From an uncultured Alcanivorax sp. (GTDB lineage Bacteria; Pseudomonadota; Gammaproteobacteria; Pseudomonadales; Alcanivoracaceae), in NCBI RefSeq assembly GCF_947258575.1, contig NZ_CAMYIV010000002.1, forward strand, positions 1 to 64,000: a DNA stretch of 64,000 nucleotides, in the 5' to 3' direction. Under the pieces are notes generated by a model. The model did no database searches. It was given only the letters and a program-made list of their open reading frames with translations, and had not been told where the DNA came from. Position numbers and translations under genes: made by a program. Of this stretch, positions 9,972-21,783 are shown in pieces; position 1 is the first letter of the stretch; each line of letters opens with the position of its first letter.

Positions 9972-10005
9972 AGCAGCTACTAGCTTCGAGCTGCTAGCTG
10001 CGAGG
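9972..10005. repeat. NNNAGCT heptad array after zipA
   Basis: Consecutive 7-mers AGCAGCT, ACTAGCT, TCGAGCT, GCTAGCT and a degraded GCGAGGA unit begin directly after the zipA stop codon. Similar arrays occur at 4946, 13159 and 29316. Confidence 0.8.
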
Positions 10006-10030
10006 AAAAGCCGCACCGTTGCGGGCTGGA

Positions 10031-10114
10031 ACGTAGGGTGCACTGAGCCTACGCGAACTGCACCATGCAAAGGCCGGAAAGGTGCAGTTCGCTTGGGCTC
10101 AGTGCACCCTACGT
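10031..10114. repeat. Inverted repeat with GTAGGGTGC ends
   Basis: The outer arms ACGTAGGGTGCACTGAGCC and GGCTCAGTGCACCCTACGT are exact reverse complements over about 19 bp, with inner GCGAACTGCACC/GGTGCAGTTCGC arms. This looks like two REP units facing each other. A single degenerate half lies at 33841-33876. Confidence 0.85.
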
Positions 10115-10127
10115 TTATTACGGCACC

Positions 10128-10210
10128 GTAGGAGCGCCGCTTGAGGCGCGAACCGGTGGAAAGAAGGCAACACCGATACAGCGCCGGTTCGCGCCTCAAC
10201 CCGCCTCCTA
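10128..10210. repeat. REPIN (GTAGGAGCGCC family) before ligA
   Basis: A left REP with head GTAG and stem GCGCC..TTGA..GGCGC followed by GAA (10128-10153) faces a right REP (about 10187-10210), with about 35 bp between. GTAG-headed palindromes in facing pairs are the classic REPIN layout. The element lies directly upstream of the ligA ribosome-binding region. Confidence 0.8.
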
Positions 10211-10219
10211 AAAAGATAA

Positions 10220-13155
<2,936 letters not shown>

Positions 13156-13158
13156 GAG

Positions 13159-13276
13159 AGCAGCTTCTAGCTACGAGCTGGAAGCTAAATCAAAACCTTC
13201 CGGCGCTGTTTCGCGTTGATTCATTTAGCAACAAACTTGCCCGCGTTGCCGCTAGCAGCTCGCAGCTAGTCACTGC
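13159..13276. repeat. NNNAGCT heptad inverted element
   Basis: The left arm is AGCAGCT, TCTAGCT, ACGAGCT, GGAAGCT (13159-13186). The right arm (about 13248-13276) is the inverted equivalent with ACTAGCT, GCGAGCT, GCTAGCG. The spacer is about 60 bp. The element begins 3 bases after the stop of the SLT lipoprotein. It has the same plan as the AGTTAAC elements but different repeat bases. Confidence 0.8.
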
Positions 13277-13406
13277 CTTTTACCGCTGAACTGCCGTTTT
13301 TCCGGTCTTATCGGAATCCGGTCGGTTTGAATGTGGTTCGCTGTGAAAATGTGATCAGAAGCACAAAAAAGGTCTTTGCGGACCGATGGATTAAGGGGAA
13401 CACACT

Positions 13407-14087
13407 TTGCGTTTTGTATTCGGTCTGCTGCTGTGGGCAGGTGGGGCCATGGCCGCGTATGCCATGCAGGTGGACAAGGCCATTGTTCATTTTCCCGCCG
13501 ACAAATCACCGCGTCAGGATGTGGTCATCGGTAATCCCGGTGAGGAGCCCCTGTTTGTGGATGTGGGCATTCTTACCGTGAGTGATCCCGGTACCGATCG
13601 TGAGCAGCGCTTGCCGGTGAAGGATCCGGAGTCTGCGCCTTTAATTGCAACGCCACGACGGCTGATGGTGCCGCCGGGAGGAAGCCGCCGGGTGCGACTG
13701 GTGAATCTGGATGGTAATGGCGACATGGAGAAGGTCTACCGGGTAGATCTGAAGCCTGTGGCGCCGCCGGAGCAGATGGAGGGCACCGGAGTACGGGTGC
13801 TGGTGGGTTACCAGCTGCTGGTGTTTGTGGCCCCGTCGCAAAGCGGGGTGTCGCTGGAAGGCCAGCGCGATGGCAAGTCCCTGACGTTGACCAACAAGGG
13901 CAACGTCAATGTGCTGCTGCATGAAGGGGAGCAGTGCCCACCGAGCCCGTCGACCCAGCCCTGTCAGCCAGTGCAGGGGCGCCGCCTCTATCCGGGTAAC
14001 AGCGTTACCCTGGCATTACCCATGGATGCGCCGGTGCGTTTCAATCTCACCACTGCCGGTGAGACCCGGCAGCAGCGTTACCCCTGA
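13407..14087 (+). CDS. Periplasmic pilus assembly chaperone
   Basis: A 226-residue chaperone of a chaperone-usher pathway, expected to bind pilin subunits in the periplasm and pass them to the usher. A signal peptide (MRFVFGLLLWAGGAMAAYAM) precedes an immunoglobulin-like first domain with VDKAIVHFPADKSPRQDVVIGNPG. A P-P-G-G-S-R-R-V-R segment (about 90-98) corresponds to the basic groove strand. The start is TTG at 13407, chosen because AAGGGGAA lies correctly upstream and only this start gives a full signal peptide. A TG-only 14-bp gap separates it from the usher. The subclass (archaic/alternative rather than classical FimC type) is my inference from divergence. Confidence 0.82.
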   Translation: MRFVFGLLLWAGGAMAAYAMQVDKAIVHFPADKSPRQDVVIGNPGEEPLFVDVGILTVSDPGTDREQRLPVKDPESAPLIATPRRLMVPPGGSRRVRLVNLDGNGDMEKVYRVDLKPVAPPEQMEGTGVRVLVGYQLLVFVAPSQSGVSLEGQRDGKSLTLTNKGNVNVLLHEGEQCPPSPSTQPCQPVQGRRLYPGNSVTLALPMDAPVRFNLTTAGETRQQRYP

Positions 14088-14101
14088 TCGGAACGGTCGT
14101 C

Positions 14102-16534
14102 ATGGGCAAGCGTTGGCAGGTCGGGTGGATTGCCCTGCTGGTTGCTGTGCTGGCAGGACAGGCCATGGCGGCGGATTATGCGGTGCCGCCCGGGTTCGAA
14201 ACGCTAATGGAGCCGCAGGAAACCCTGGTGGATGTGTACTTCGGCGATCGCCTGGTGATGTCTACCCCTGCCCGTTATTCCCCTGAGGAAATCACCTTCC
14301 TGGAGCCGGATGCGTTGATCGGCGCCATGCCTCAGGTGAAACCGGAGCCCTGGCTGCTGGCGGTGCTGTCCACGCCGCTGGACCCCCACGGTGACAAGGT
14401 TTGTGTCAGCGAACACCAGCAGGACTGCGGTCTGATCGAGCCGAAAGTCGCCGGTGTGATTTTCGACGAGCAGCGCTTCCGGGCAGACCTGTTTATCCAC
14501 CCCAACTACCTGGACGCCCCGGAAGCGCTGGCGCCCCGTTATCTGCCTGAGCCCACAGAAACCCGCTGGGGCGGTGTGCAGAATCTGAGCTTCAGTCACG
14601 CAGGGAGTGCCGAAGGGGAGAACAACACCAGTTTGTTTGGCCGTAGCCTGGTAGGCCGGGGGGCCCAGTATGGCTTTGCCAACTGGGTCAGCACCGATGA
14701 GCAGTCCCTGTCGATTGATGAGCTGGGCTGGCAGCGCAACTACCCGGATCACCAGGTCACCGCCGGCCTGTTTCAGCCCAACAGTGACATGCTGACGGTG
14801 ATTGACCGCCAGCCGATCGCCGGGGTCGGTGTGTCCCGTTCGCTGGTGCGCCGTCAGGACCTTGAGGAAGCCTTTGCCACGTCCGTGGAAGTGTTCCTGT
14901 CATCGCGAAGCCGCATTGAGGTGTACAAGGATGGCCGCCTTTACGGCAGCCAGTTTCTGGAATCCGGGCGCCGCCGCCTGGAGACCGCCCGTCTGCCCAC
15001 CGGGGCCTACACGCTGGAATTGCGCATCACCGATGCCAATGGCAACACCCGCGTGGAAGAACAGTTTTTTGTGAAAAGTCGCCGTCTGGCGCCGCAGGGC
15101 GAGAAGTTGTGGTTCGCCCAGCTCGGCCAGGCAACGGCCTTCGCCCGTGACCAGGTGTTGCCGGAAGACAGACAGACCGCCCTCTTTATGACGGGTTTGC
15201 GCCAGCGTTTCGCGGATTCCTGGGGTGGCGGGGTGGCGATGGCGGCTACCGGTGAGCAGGCCTTGCTGGAAGTCAGTGGTGACTGGTTTTCCCGTTATTC
15301 CCAGCTATTTGCCAGCACCTTTGTGGAAAGTGAGGGTGGCAGTGGTTTTACCCTGCGCGGTAATGCCAACTTCAGGGACTTGCGCTTCCAGTTCGACAGC
15401 CAGCGGGTCTGGACTGACGATCCGGCCGTCTTCGATGTTGAGTTTGATGTAGAGGAGTATCGGCTGCTGCCTCGCTCTGTGCGCCGTGACAGCGCCGAGC
15501 TCTGGGTGCCGGCAGGGCGAGGGCAGCTGGTATTTTCCCATCGTCGCCAGCGACTGGGTCGTGCCAACGAACAGACCATCAGTTCGGCAGCCTATCTGCA
15601 TACCTTTCGGGTGGGCAGTGGTCAGGTGGTCAACCTGTCTGCAAGCCTGACGCGAAACGACGGTGACAATCAGATTCTGCTTGGCGCCAACTGGTTGATG
15701 ACCCGTCCGGACTGGCAGCATCAGGCCAACCTGGGCTGGGTTCAGGACGATGCGCCCGGTACCGAGGATGGGGTGAATGCCGCCTGGGCCAGTGCCTGGA
15801 ATGACCGGGACCGTTTTGATGCGGACCTGACGCTGGGGGCGGGGGTCAACTTTGATCCGGGTCGTCAGTCCGTGCTGCTCAACAGTGAATACGGCTCCCG
15901 CCATGGACGTGGTCGGGCCGATGTGGCCTTTAACGATTCCGACCGTGGTGGCCGCGATACCCTGACCAGCGTGCGTTATGACACCAGTCTGGTGATTGGT
16001 GATGGTGCCGCTCTGGGTGGTGAACAGCTGAATGATTCGGCGGTGCTGCTGAAGCTCGATGGCGCCGACGGCGCGTTATTCGACGTGCTGGTCGACGGAA
16101 ATCCGGAGATGGTGGTGAAGGGGGGGAGCTCGGCCACCCTGACGTTACCGGCCTATCAGGTACACAAGATCGCCCTGCGTGATCGCGGTACCGACTTTGT
16201 GAATCTGGATAGCACGCCCCGCGACGTGGTGCTGTACCCGGGCAATGTGGCGATGCTGGCCTGGGAGCTGCAAAGAGTGATGGTGGCCCTGGGGCGTCTG
16301 CAGGATAGCGAAGGCAATATCCTTTCCCGTGCCCGCATTCAGGGTCCCGGTTTCGACAATCTGGTATTCACCGACGAGGATGGCTACTTCCAGCTGGAAC
16401 TCCCGGAATCCAGTCTGGGCAGCCTTTATGTGGAAACCGCTGAAGGTCGCTGCACCCTGCAGACCGGGGCGGCGCAGATCCAGCACGGGGTGGCGCGGTT
16501 GGGGGCGGTGGTTTGTTCAGTTAACAGTGAATAG
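14102..16534 (+). CDS. Outer-membrane pilus usher
   Basis: An 810-residue usher, predicted to form the outer-membrane pore and polymerise subunits delivered by the chaperone. It has a signal peptide (to about residue 22), an N-terminal chaperone-docking region, a long beta-barrel region rich in alternating patterns (about 160-640), and C-terminal beta domains with a carboxypeptidase-regulatory-like segment (GPGFDNLVFTDEDGYFQLELP, split here for clarity, about 750-770). The length and form fit the TcfC/alternative usher group better than FimD. The final residues VNSE and TAG stop come from heptad element E2. Its subunit genes are on the opposite strand and converge on it. Confidence 0.8.
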   Translation: MGKRWQVGWIALLVAVLAGQAMAADYAVPPGFETLMEPQETLVDVYFGDRLVMSTPARYSPEEITFLEPDALIGAMPQVKPEPWLLAVLSTPLDPHGDKVCVSEHQQDCGLIEPKVAGVIFDEQRFRADLFIHPNYLDAPEALAPRYLPEPTETRWGGVQNLSFSHAGSAEGENNTSLFGRSLVGRGAQYGFANWVSTDEQSLSIDELGWQRNYPDHQVTAGLFQPNSDMLTVIDRQPIAGVGVSRSLVRRQDLEEAFATSVEVFLSSRSRIEVYKDGRLYGSQFLESGRRRLETARLPTGAYTLELRITDANGNTRVEEQFFVKSRRLAPQGEKLWFAQLGQATAFARDQVLPEDRQTALFMTGLRQRFADSWGGGVAMAATGEQALLEVSGDWFSRYSQLFASTFVESEGGSGFTLRGNANFRDLRFQFDSQRVWTDDPAVFDVEFDVEEYRLLPRSVRRDSAELWVPAGRGQLVFSHRRQRLGRANEQTISSAAYLHTFRVGSGQVVNLSASLTRNDGDNQILLGANWLMTRPDWQHQANLGWVQDDAPGTEDGVNAAWASAWNDRDRFDADLTLGAGVNFDPGRQSVLLNSEYGSRHGRGRADVAFNDSDRGGRDTLTSVRYDTSLVIGDGAALGGEQLNDSAVLLKLDGADGALFDVLVDGNPEMVVKGGSSATLTLPAYQVHKIALRDRGTDFVNLDSTPRDVVLYPGNVAMLAWELQRVMVALGRLQDSEGNILSRARIQGPGFDNLVFTDEDGYFQLELPESSLGSLYVETAEGRCTLQTGAAQIQHGVARLGAVVCSVNSE

Positions 16535-16680
16535 TTAACAGTGAATAGCTGCGCGTGAAAATTGGTTGTGTGTTGAAAACAAAGAGGCCGCGTCCAGAGT
16601 TTGGGCGCGGCCTCTTGGCGTTCAGAACCAACAAGCCGGTCCCGCGAAGCTGTTCACTATTCACTGTTAACTGTTCACTG
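16519..16680. repeat. Heptad-bounded hairpin element E2 between usher and tip subunit
   Basis: The left arm AGTTAAC, AGTGAAT, AGTTAAC, AGTGAAT (16519-16549) and the inverted right arm (about 16650-16680) flank a GC hairpin (16583-16615, AGAGGCCGCGTCCA with TGGGCGCGGCCTCT). It provides the usher's TAG stop and the TGA stop of the convergent tip-subunit gene, so both proteins end inside the element. Confidence 0.88.
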
Positions 16681-17583
16681 CATTTCAACCATGATCGTCA
16701 GCACGCCGCTGTGGGTGCCGGATGCAGTGGCGGCGCTCATATCGGTAGCGAGTACGTCAACGCTGACGGTGGCATTGTTGCTGGCGCCACCATTGCATTG
16801 TGGGTCGCCGCTGCGGCTGTTACCCATGCCGGGCAGGGGGATGCCGGCGGTGGCGGTCTGGGCGCCGTTGCCATCGTTCCAACTCACCGCATAGGGCACG
16901 CTGCTGCCAGCGGATATCAGCTCAAAGGCGCCGCCGTTGCCGCTGCCGGTGAGGGTAACCGCGTACTGGCCGCCATTGGCCTGGTAAACGCAAAGGGTTT
17001 CGGAGCGGGTAATATTGTTGTTGCCATCGAACGTCCCCAGGGCGATGTCATCGATCTGGGTGACCTGGATGGAGTTGGGGATGGTGATATCCACGCTGAC
17101 GGTGAAGTTGGCGGAAGACTTGCCCCTGCCTGAGTTGGTGGCGGTGAAATTGAACTGGCTAGTGTAGGTACCAGGGGGCACGGCCTGGATGTCTGTGCCA
17201 CTGGCATATACGTCCAGACGGGCGTTATTGCCGCCGGGGCAGTAACGCGCAGCACCAGTAAAGATTTCTGCGGTAGAGAGGTTTGGTTGCAGTGTCGCTG
17301 CTTGGCCACCGACAAGGTCGTCCCACGACAGCGTAACCGGAATGCTGTCGGCGCCGGAAACTACCTCAAAAGGGCCCTGAGCCTCGACGGCATAATCAAT
17401 CGGTGTGTTGCCTTGCGGATTGGGTTGCTGCACGGAGCTGACACACAGTTCAAAGCTGTGATTCAGATCGCCGCCGTTCCAGGTAAAGGTGGTAGTAAAG
17501 GCATTTGGATCGGTGCGGATGTGGGCCTGAGCATGTGCTGTGAAAAAAAGCAGCATGCTGCTTGCGATAATACGCAACCACAT
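16675..17583 (-). CDS. Predicted two-domain pilus tip subunit
   Basis: The 302-residue secreted protein has a signal peptide (MWLRIIASSMLLFFTAHAQA) and two beta-rich domains. The N-terminal domain (about 21-165) has two Cys. The C-terminal domain (about 170-302) starts DITIPNSIQVTQIDDIALG and ends TIMVEMQ; it resembles the neighbouring pilin in layout, Cys spacing and its closing beta strand. A two-domain subunit with a pilin-like second domain is the usual plan of a tip adhesin. It lies 70 bp after the pilin gene on the same strand. The ligand cannot be told from sequence. Its stop codon lies in element E2. Confidence 0.68.
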   Translation of the reverse strand: MWLRIIASSMLLFFTAHAQAHIRTDPNAFTTTFTWNGGDLNHSFELCVSSVQQPNPQGNTPIDYAVEAQGPFEVVSGADSIPVTLSWDDLVGGQAATLQPNLSTAEIFTGAARYCPGGNNARLDVYASGTDIQAVPPGTYTSQFNFTATNSGRGKSSANFTVSVDITIPNSIQVTQIDDIALGTFDGNNNITRSETLCVYQANGGQYAVTLTGSGNGGAFELISAGSSVPYAVSWNDGNGAQTATAGIPLPGMGNSRSGDPQCNGGASNNATVSVDVLATDMSAATASGTHSGVLTIMVEMQ

Positions 17584-17653
17584 AGGGTTCTCTTTATCGT
17601 AAAATTAGCACTATAGCAGATGGGCCGGGGTTTCCGGCCCATCTGTCTGGTGC

Positions 17654-18196
17654 TTATTCCGCAGTGATGATCACGGTCAGTGTATCGGTGTGATCGGTAG
17701 CAGTAGTGGCTGCACCCACCTGATTCTCCGTAGCACTGACGCCGAGGGCCACATTGGGGCCAGAGGTCTGGCAGTTGGCTTCGGTGGTATTGCTGCTCGT
17801 GAGGCCTGTTTCGGCGGTATCTTCGGTCAGCGTAGTCCCATCCCAGGTTACAGAATAGTTGACCTCACTGGTGCCGCCGTCACTCAGAGTGAAAGCGCCG
17901 CTGGTACCGGCTCCGTTAGCGTCATTGCTGCTCTGCGCCACGACGCCATAGCCACCGGCCAGATTACGGAACACGCACACGTTATCGGTGGCGGAAAAGC
18001 TGTTTCCCTGGTTGATGGTCATGTCGTTCATGTCGCTGATCTTGATCAGGTCTGGCACGTTCAGGGTAATCACGGCAGTACCAGTGGACGAGGCACTGGC
18101 GCCGGTTCCCATGCTGCCATCGGATGCAGCCATGGCCAGGCCGGAGGCAAGCAGGGCGCTGGAGAAGATAGCCGGTACAAAGAATTTGATTGTCAT
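17654..18196 (-). CDS. Predicted major pilin
   Basis: The 180-residue secreted protein has a signal peptide ending AMA (about residue 23). A Gly/Ala/Ser/Thr-rich segment follows, then a pilin-like beta domain: AVITLNVPDLIKISDMNDMT (about 43-62), one Cys pair (about 74 and 142) and a closing strand DTLTVIITAE. The C-terminal strand and domain order match the second domain of the adjacent 302-residue protein. It is encoded first, then the tip gene, opposite to the chaperone-usher genes. It is predicted to form the pilus shaft. No family name was recognised with certainty; a spore-coat-U or CS1-like pilin is possible. Confidence 0.65.
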   Translation of the reverse strand: MTIKFFVPAIFSSALLASGLAMAASDGSMGTGASASSTGTAVITLNVPDLIKISDMNDMTINQGNSFSATDNVCVFRNLAGGYGVVAQSSNDANGAGTSGAFTLSDGGTSEVNYSVTWDGTTLTEDTAETGLTSSNTTEANCQTSGPNVALGVSATENQVGAATTATDHTDTLTVIITAE

Positions 18197-18463
18197 GGTG
18201 TCATTCCCTTAAGCGGATGGACAAGAGTGTTATGTAAGCCTGGACAACCCCAATCGCGCCTCAGGCCTTATATTGAAAGCGATACTGCCATGTGTGCAGT
18301 GGAATGTGATCTGCATCTCGTTATTTATGCGATGGGCGGTGTCTCTGCTTTACTGATTTGCGTTCAGTACAGCAATTTCACGTGTTTCAACGATTTACCG
18401 CTCACAAAAGCGGATGGCTTTGCTAAAGTGCGGGTCAGATGAGCAGTGCAGTCAGGGGGCAGC

Positions 18464-18892
18464 TTGGATAACGAATCCATCGTTTACGGGTGTATAAAAC
18501 ATTTGCCGTTTGGCAGCTTGCAGGAACGCAAGACCCATTGCTTTCATAACCGCCGGGCCGTTCGCCAGCTCCCGCAGGCCGATGAATGGCCGTTCTTGTG
18601 CCGGGAAATGTTCTCTGTACCCGGCGATGACCTGATGGGAGGTACCTTCCAGACCCAGGTGATCCACTTCGGTATGTCCTACCGGGCGGTGGAGTATGAG
18701 TGGGAGCACTGGATCGCCAAGTTCGAATCCCTGCTCAAGAACATGTACTGGGTGAATGCGGTGGTACACCTGGAAACCGAGCTGTCCGGCTTCCACACTT
18801 TTGTCTGGGACAGTGCAGAAGTGTGCCATGAGCCTTCCGAGGCGCCGTTGAGAGTGCGTTGTGAGTGGGCGCGGGAAGGGGCGATCGCTTGA
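18464..18892 (+). CDS. Conserved-looking hypothetical protein
   Basis: I do not recognise this family. The likely start is TTG at 18464, because AGGGGG lies 7 bases upstream; a GTG at 18446 is in frame but has no such site. The 142-residue product has no signal peptide or membrane segment and is rich in Trp, Glu and His, with VIHFGMSYRAVEYEWEHW and FHTFVWDSAEVCHE in the C-terminal half. Codon use looks like its neighbours. It converges on yheU, separated by element E3, which begins 2 bases after the stop. Confidence 0.65.
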   Translation: MDNESIVYGCIKHLPFGSLQERKTHCFHNRRAVRQLPQADEWPFLCREMFSVPGDDLMGGTFQTQVIHFGMSYRAVEYEWEHWIAKFESLLKNMYWVNAVVHLETELSGFHTFVWDSAEVCHEPSEAPLRVRCEWAREGAIA

Positions 18893-18894
18893 AA

Positions 18895-19054
18895 GGCAGT
18901 TAATAGTGAATAGTTAATAGCGTCGCGGGCTGGTTTTTCAGGTTTTTGAAGCGCAAGAGGCCGCGTCCAGACTTTGGGCGCGGCCTCTTTCGTTTCAGAA
19001 CAATAAACGCGGTTTCGCGTAGCTGTTAACTATTCACTATTCACTGTTAACTGC
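18895..19054. repeat. Heptad-bounded hairpin element E3 before yheU
   Basis: The left arm AGTTAAT, AGTGAAT, AGTTAAT (18895-18921) and a longer inverted right arm (about 19020-19054) flank a hairpin (18955-18992, AAGAGGCCGCGTCCA with TGGGCGCGGCCTCTT). It ends transcription from both sides by its form and supplies VNSE plus the stop of yheU. Confidence 0.88.
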
Positions 19055-19279
19055 CTCATTAGCCTGCTCCTTGCCCATCACCGACACGCTCTCCGTCACC
19101 TCATCGAATACCACAAACGCTTCCTGTTTCTTTAGCTGATTGCGGACCTGCTCCACTTTGGTGGAGGTGGGGATTTCCTGATCACCGTAATCGGTGCCGT
19201 CTCGGGTGACGAACTCTTCGATCAGGTTGGTGAGGGTGTCGGGTGGGAGGTCTTTCCAGGGGACGATGATGGGAGGCAT
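19037..19279 (-). CDS. yheU: YheU family protein (UPF0270)
   Basis: A small cytoplasmic protein whose biochemical role is unknown. The sequence IIVPWKDLPPDTLTNLIEEF followed by VTRDGTDYG lines up with enterobacterial YheU ([27 protein letters not shown] from memory), which is the basis for the name. The start is set at ATG 19279 because it gives the family's short N-terminus (MPPIIVPW); an upstream ATG at 19303 would add 8 residues. The C-terminal AVNSE and stop are read from element E3, the same tail as the usher although the proteins are unrelated. Confidence 0.85.
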   Translation of the reverse strand: MPPIIVPWKDLPPDTLTNLIEEFVTRDGTDYGDQEIPTSTKVEQVRNQLKKQEAFVVFDEVTESVSVMGKEQANEAVNSE

Positions 19280-19308
19280 AAGATTCCATGTTGACTGAGG
19301 CATTTATT

Positions 19309-19388
19309 CCGTAGGAGCGGCGCTTGATCCGCGAGTGCTTCGGCAATATTGCTCCAAATGCTTCGCGGCTCAAGCGCCGCTCCTACGG
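19309..19388. repeat. REPIN (GTAGGAGCGGCG family)
   Basis: The arms CCGTAGGAGCGGCGCTTGA and TCAAGCGCCGCTCCTACGG face each other with about 40 bp between. The element fills the gap between yheU and the MAPEG gene. Confidence 0.85.
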
Positions 19389-19397
19389 AAAGGGTCT

Positions 19398-19799
19398 TCA
19401 AATCACCAGCAGCTGAATACCGGCACCCAGTATCACCAGCCAGGAGGTCACCACGCCCAGCTGGCGAGCCAGGTTGGCGCTGCTGCGGGGGATTAGCATG
19501 CCGTAGCTGTAGAGGGCTCGGCCGCCTACCAGCAGGATGCCGTAAAGGTGCAGGGCGGTACTGCCGCCGCCGTTGATTTCCAGCAGGGCCATGAGGATCA
19601 GCGCTAGCGGAATGTATTCAATGGTGTTGCCGTGGGCGCGGATGGCGCGGCTTACGTCCTTGTGGCCGCCATCGCCCAGGGAGACTTTCTTGCCCAGACG
19701 AAGACGCACCACGTTGGCGGCCAGGGCGATGATCAGGAAGCCGCTGAGGGCGGCGTAGAGGGCGGTAATCGGCAAGCTGACTAGGGTCATGGCATCCAC
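19398..19799 (-). CDS. MAPEG family membrane protein
   Basis: The 133-residue protein has four hydrophobic segments (about 8-28, 62-80, 82-97 and 112-131). The motif RAHGNTIEYIPLALILM (about 53-69) is typical of the MAPEG family (membrane-associated eicosanoid/glutathione metabolism), of the bacterial YecN-like type. Members are inner-membrane proteins, some with glutathione transferase or peroxidase activity; the role here is not shown. It overlaps the end of mnmC by 13 bp on the same strand, so it is probably co-transcribed. Confidence 0.82.
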   Translation of the reverse strand: MDAMTLVSLPITALYAALSGFLIIALAANVVRLRLGKKVSLGDGGHKDVSRAIRAHGNTIEYIPLALILMALLEINGGGSTALHLYGILLVGGRALYSYGMLIPRSSANLARQLGVVTSWLVILGAGIQLLVI

Positions 19800-21652
19800 T
19801 CGGGTTGTTTTTTGCGTTTGCGGACAATAAACCGGGCCGGGGCCAGGGCGTCAATCATTTCCTGATCCGTCGGTAGCGGCTGGCCACAGATCATGTCGGC
19901 GATCAGCTCCGCACACAAGGGGCTGCCGGTAATGCCGCGGCTGCCGTGGGCCACATTCAGGTAGAGCCCTTGTGCCGGGCGGTGGGGATTGTCCGTGGCC
20001 ACGGGCAACGGGCCGCACAGGGGGAGGAAATCGATGCTCTGGCAACGGAATGCCACACGCCGGTCGACGATCTGGATGTGGTCGCCACCCAGCTCCTGCC
20101 AGAGGGTGGGGAGGTAGTGCTTCAGCTGGGCCAGGTTTTCCGCATCGTCGCTGTCGGTGGCATGGGTGTGATCTTCGTGGAGCTTGAAGGTGGCGCCGAC
20201 GCAGTGCAGGTCGTTCAGGGCCGGGGTCAGGTAACCGCCATGACATTGGGCCTGTTGCCAGCGTCGGGATGCCTCGGTGGCCCGACAATAGCTCACCTGC
20301 CCCCGGATATGTTTGAGCGGTAACCAGCCCAGGCCAGGCAGGGACTCGCTTTGCCCGGCGGTACAGAGGACGACGGCATCGGCACTGAGCGTCTCCCCGT
20401 GTTCCAGCGTCACCCGCGCCGGGGCGCCTTCTTCCAGGGACACCACCCGGGCTGACAGCTGGCTGATGGCGGGGTGGTTGAGCAGATGCTGGCACCAGCG
20501 GTCCGGCCGCAGATAGCCGCCGCCGAGCAGTTGCACGGCATTATCGCCGTAGGGCTGAAGCAGCTCCTGTGGCCAGGCCCCGGTTGCCATGGCCTGCTCC
20601 AGCTTGTCCCGCTGGCGCTCATCCACGTAGTGCTGGATCACCCCGTTCAGGTTGCCGTCTTCCGGTTGTGCCGGGTATCCGTGGCGGTGCAACCAGCGCA
20701 GGGCGTGGCCGTAGCTTTGCTGATAGAAGCGGTTCTGGGAGGTGAGATGGGGGCTGGGGGTGCTGTAGACCACCCCGGCCAGGTTGCCGGACGCATGGTT
20801 GGCGACACCATCCGGGTCCAGCACCGTTACCCGGCAGCCCCGCTCGGCCAGGGCCCGGGCTGTGGTGGACCCGGCGAGCCCGGCACCGACGACCAGGATG
20901 TGCCCTGATGCCGGTGCGGGGTGGGGGGCTTGCAGGCCCTCGATCTCGCCAACCAACATATGCCGTTTGTGGCCGAAACCATCGCGCTTGTGCATGACAA
21001 AGCCGACCTCGGCCAATCCACGACGGACAACCCCGGCGGCCGTAAAAGTGGCCAGGGTGGTGCCGGGCCGACTCAGTCTGGCCAGTTGGGCGAACAGTTC
21101 TGGCTGCCACATGTCCGGGTTGCGGGCCGGGGCAAAGCCGTCCAGGAACCAGGCATCCATCGGGTGGTGGAATTGTGGCCACAACGCCAGGGCATCGCCA
21201 TGGAGCAGGGTCAGCTGCACACGAGGGTGCAGCTGAAGACGGTGAAAGCCCGGTGCGGGTGCCGGATACTCTGTCAGCAAGGTGTCTGCCAGAGAGGAAA
21301 GGGCAGGCCAGTGAGCCAGGGCCCTGGCCAGATCCGCTTTGCATAGCGGGTGCTTTTCCACGGAGATCAGGTGCAGCCGGGTGCTGTCCGGGGCATGTTC
21401 CAGAAAATCCCGCGCTGCCAGCAGGCAATTCAGACCGGTACCGAAGCCGGTTTCACCGATAACGAAAGTAGCGCCGGCGGCCATTGCCCGGAAGCGCTCC
21501 GGCAGTCGGTTGCCCTGCAGAAACACGTAATCGCTCTCGGCCATGCCGTCCTGACGGGAGAAATAGGGATCGTCAAAATCCACCGCCACCGGGGTGGTCT
21601 CTTGCCAGTCAACGATGGCCGGCTGGATGGGGGAGAAGGTTGGGGGTGTCAT
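19787..21652 (-). CDS. mnmC: Bifunctional tRNA wobble-uridine enzyme MnmC
   Basis: MnmC finishes 5-methylaminomethyl-2-thiouridine in tRNA: an FAD-dependent oxidase removes the carboxymethyl group and a methyltransferase then methylates the amine. The 621 residues hold both parts. The N-terminal methyltransferase (about 1-235) has FVIGETGFGTGLNCL (about 62-76) and AWFLDGFAPARNPDMW (about 173-188). The C-terminal DAO-type oxidase begins with the FAD motif ILVVGAGLAGSTTARALAERG-type GxGxxG (about 250) and runs to the end. Length fits the fused enzyme of gammaproteobacteria. Downstream it overlaps the MAPEG gene. Confidence 0.96.
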   Translation of the reverse strand: MTPPTFSPIQPAIVDWQETTPVAVDFDDPYFSRQDGMAESDYVFLQGNRLPERFRAMAAGATFVIGETGFGTGLNCLLAARDFLEHAPDSTRLHLISVEKHPLCKADLARALAHWPALSSLADTLLTEYPAPAPGFHRLQLHPRVQLTLLHGDALALWPQFHHPMDAWFLDGFAPARNPDMWQPELFAQLARLSRPGTTLATFTAAGVVRRGLAEVGFVMHKRDGFGHKRHMLVGEIEGLQAPHPAPASGHILVVGAGLAGSTTARALAERGCRVTVLDPDGVANHASGNLAGVVYSTPSPHLTSQNRFYQQSYGHALRWLHRHGYPAQPEDGNLNGVIQHYVDERQRDKLEQAMATGAWPQELLQPYGDNAVQLLGGGYLRPDRWCQHLLNHPAISQLSARVVSLEEGAPARVTLEHGETLSADAVVLCTAGQSESLPGLGWLPLKHIRGQVSYCRATEASRRWQQAQCHGGYLTPALNDLHCVGATFKLHEDHTHATDSDDAENLAQLKHYLPTLWQELGGDHIQIVDRRVAFRCQSIDFLPLCGPLPVATDNPHRPAQGLYLNVAHGSRGITGSPLCAELIADMICGQPLPTDQEMIDALAPARFIVRKRKKQPEWMP

Positions 21653-21783
21653 CGCGAGCCGGGATTGGTCTGCTGTTGGTGCCTGTAGGGAAGGCAGGAT
21701 ACCTTGCGGGTCTCACCATTAACAGGCATGGAGGCTGGGGTGAGATAGCGCCAGCAACGATTCGCAGGCTCGGACCGGGTTTA

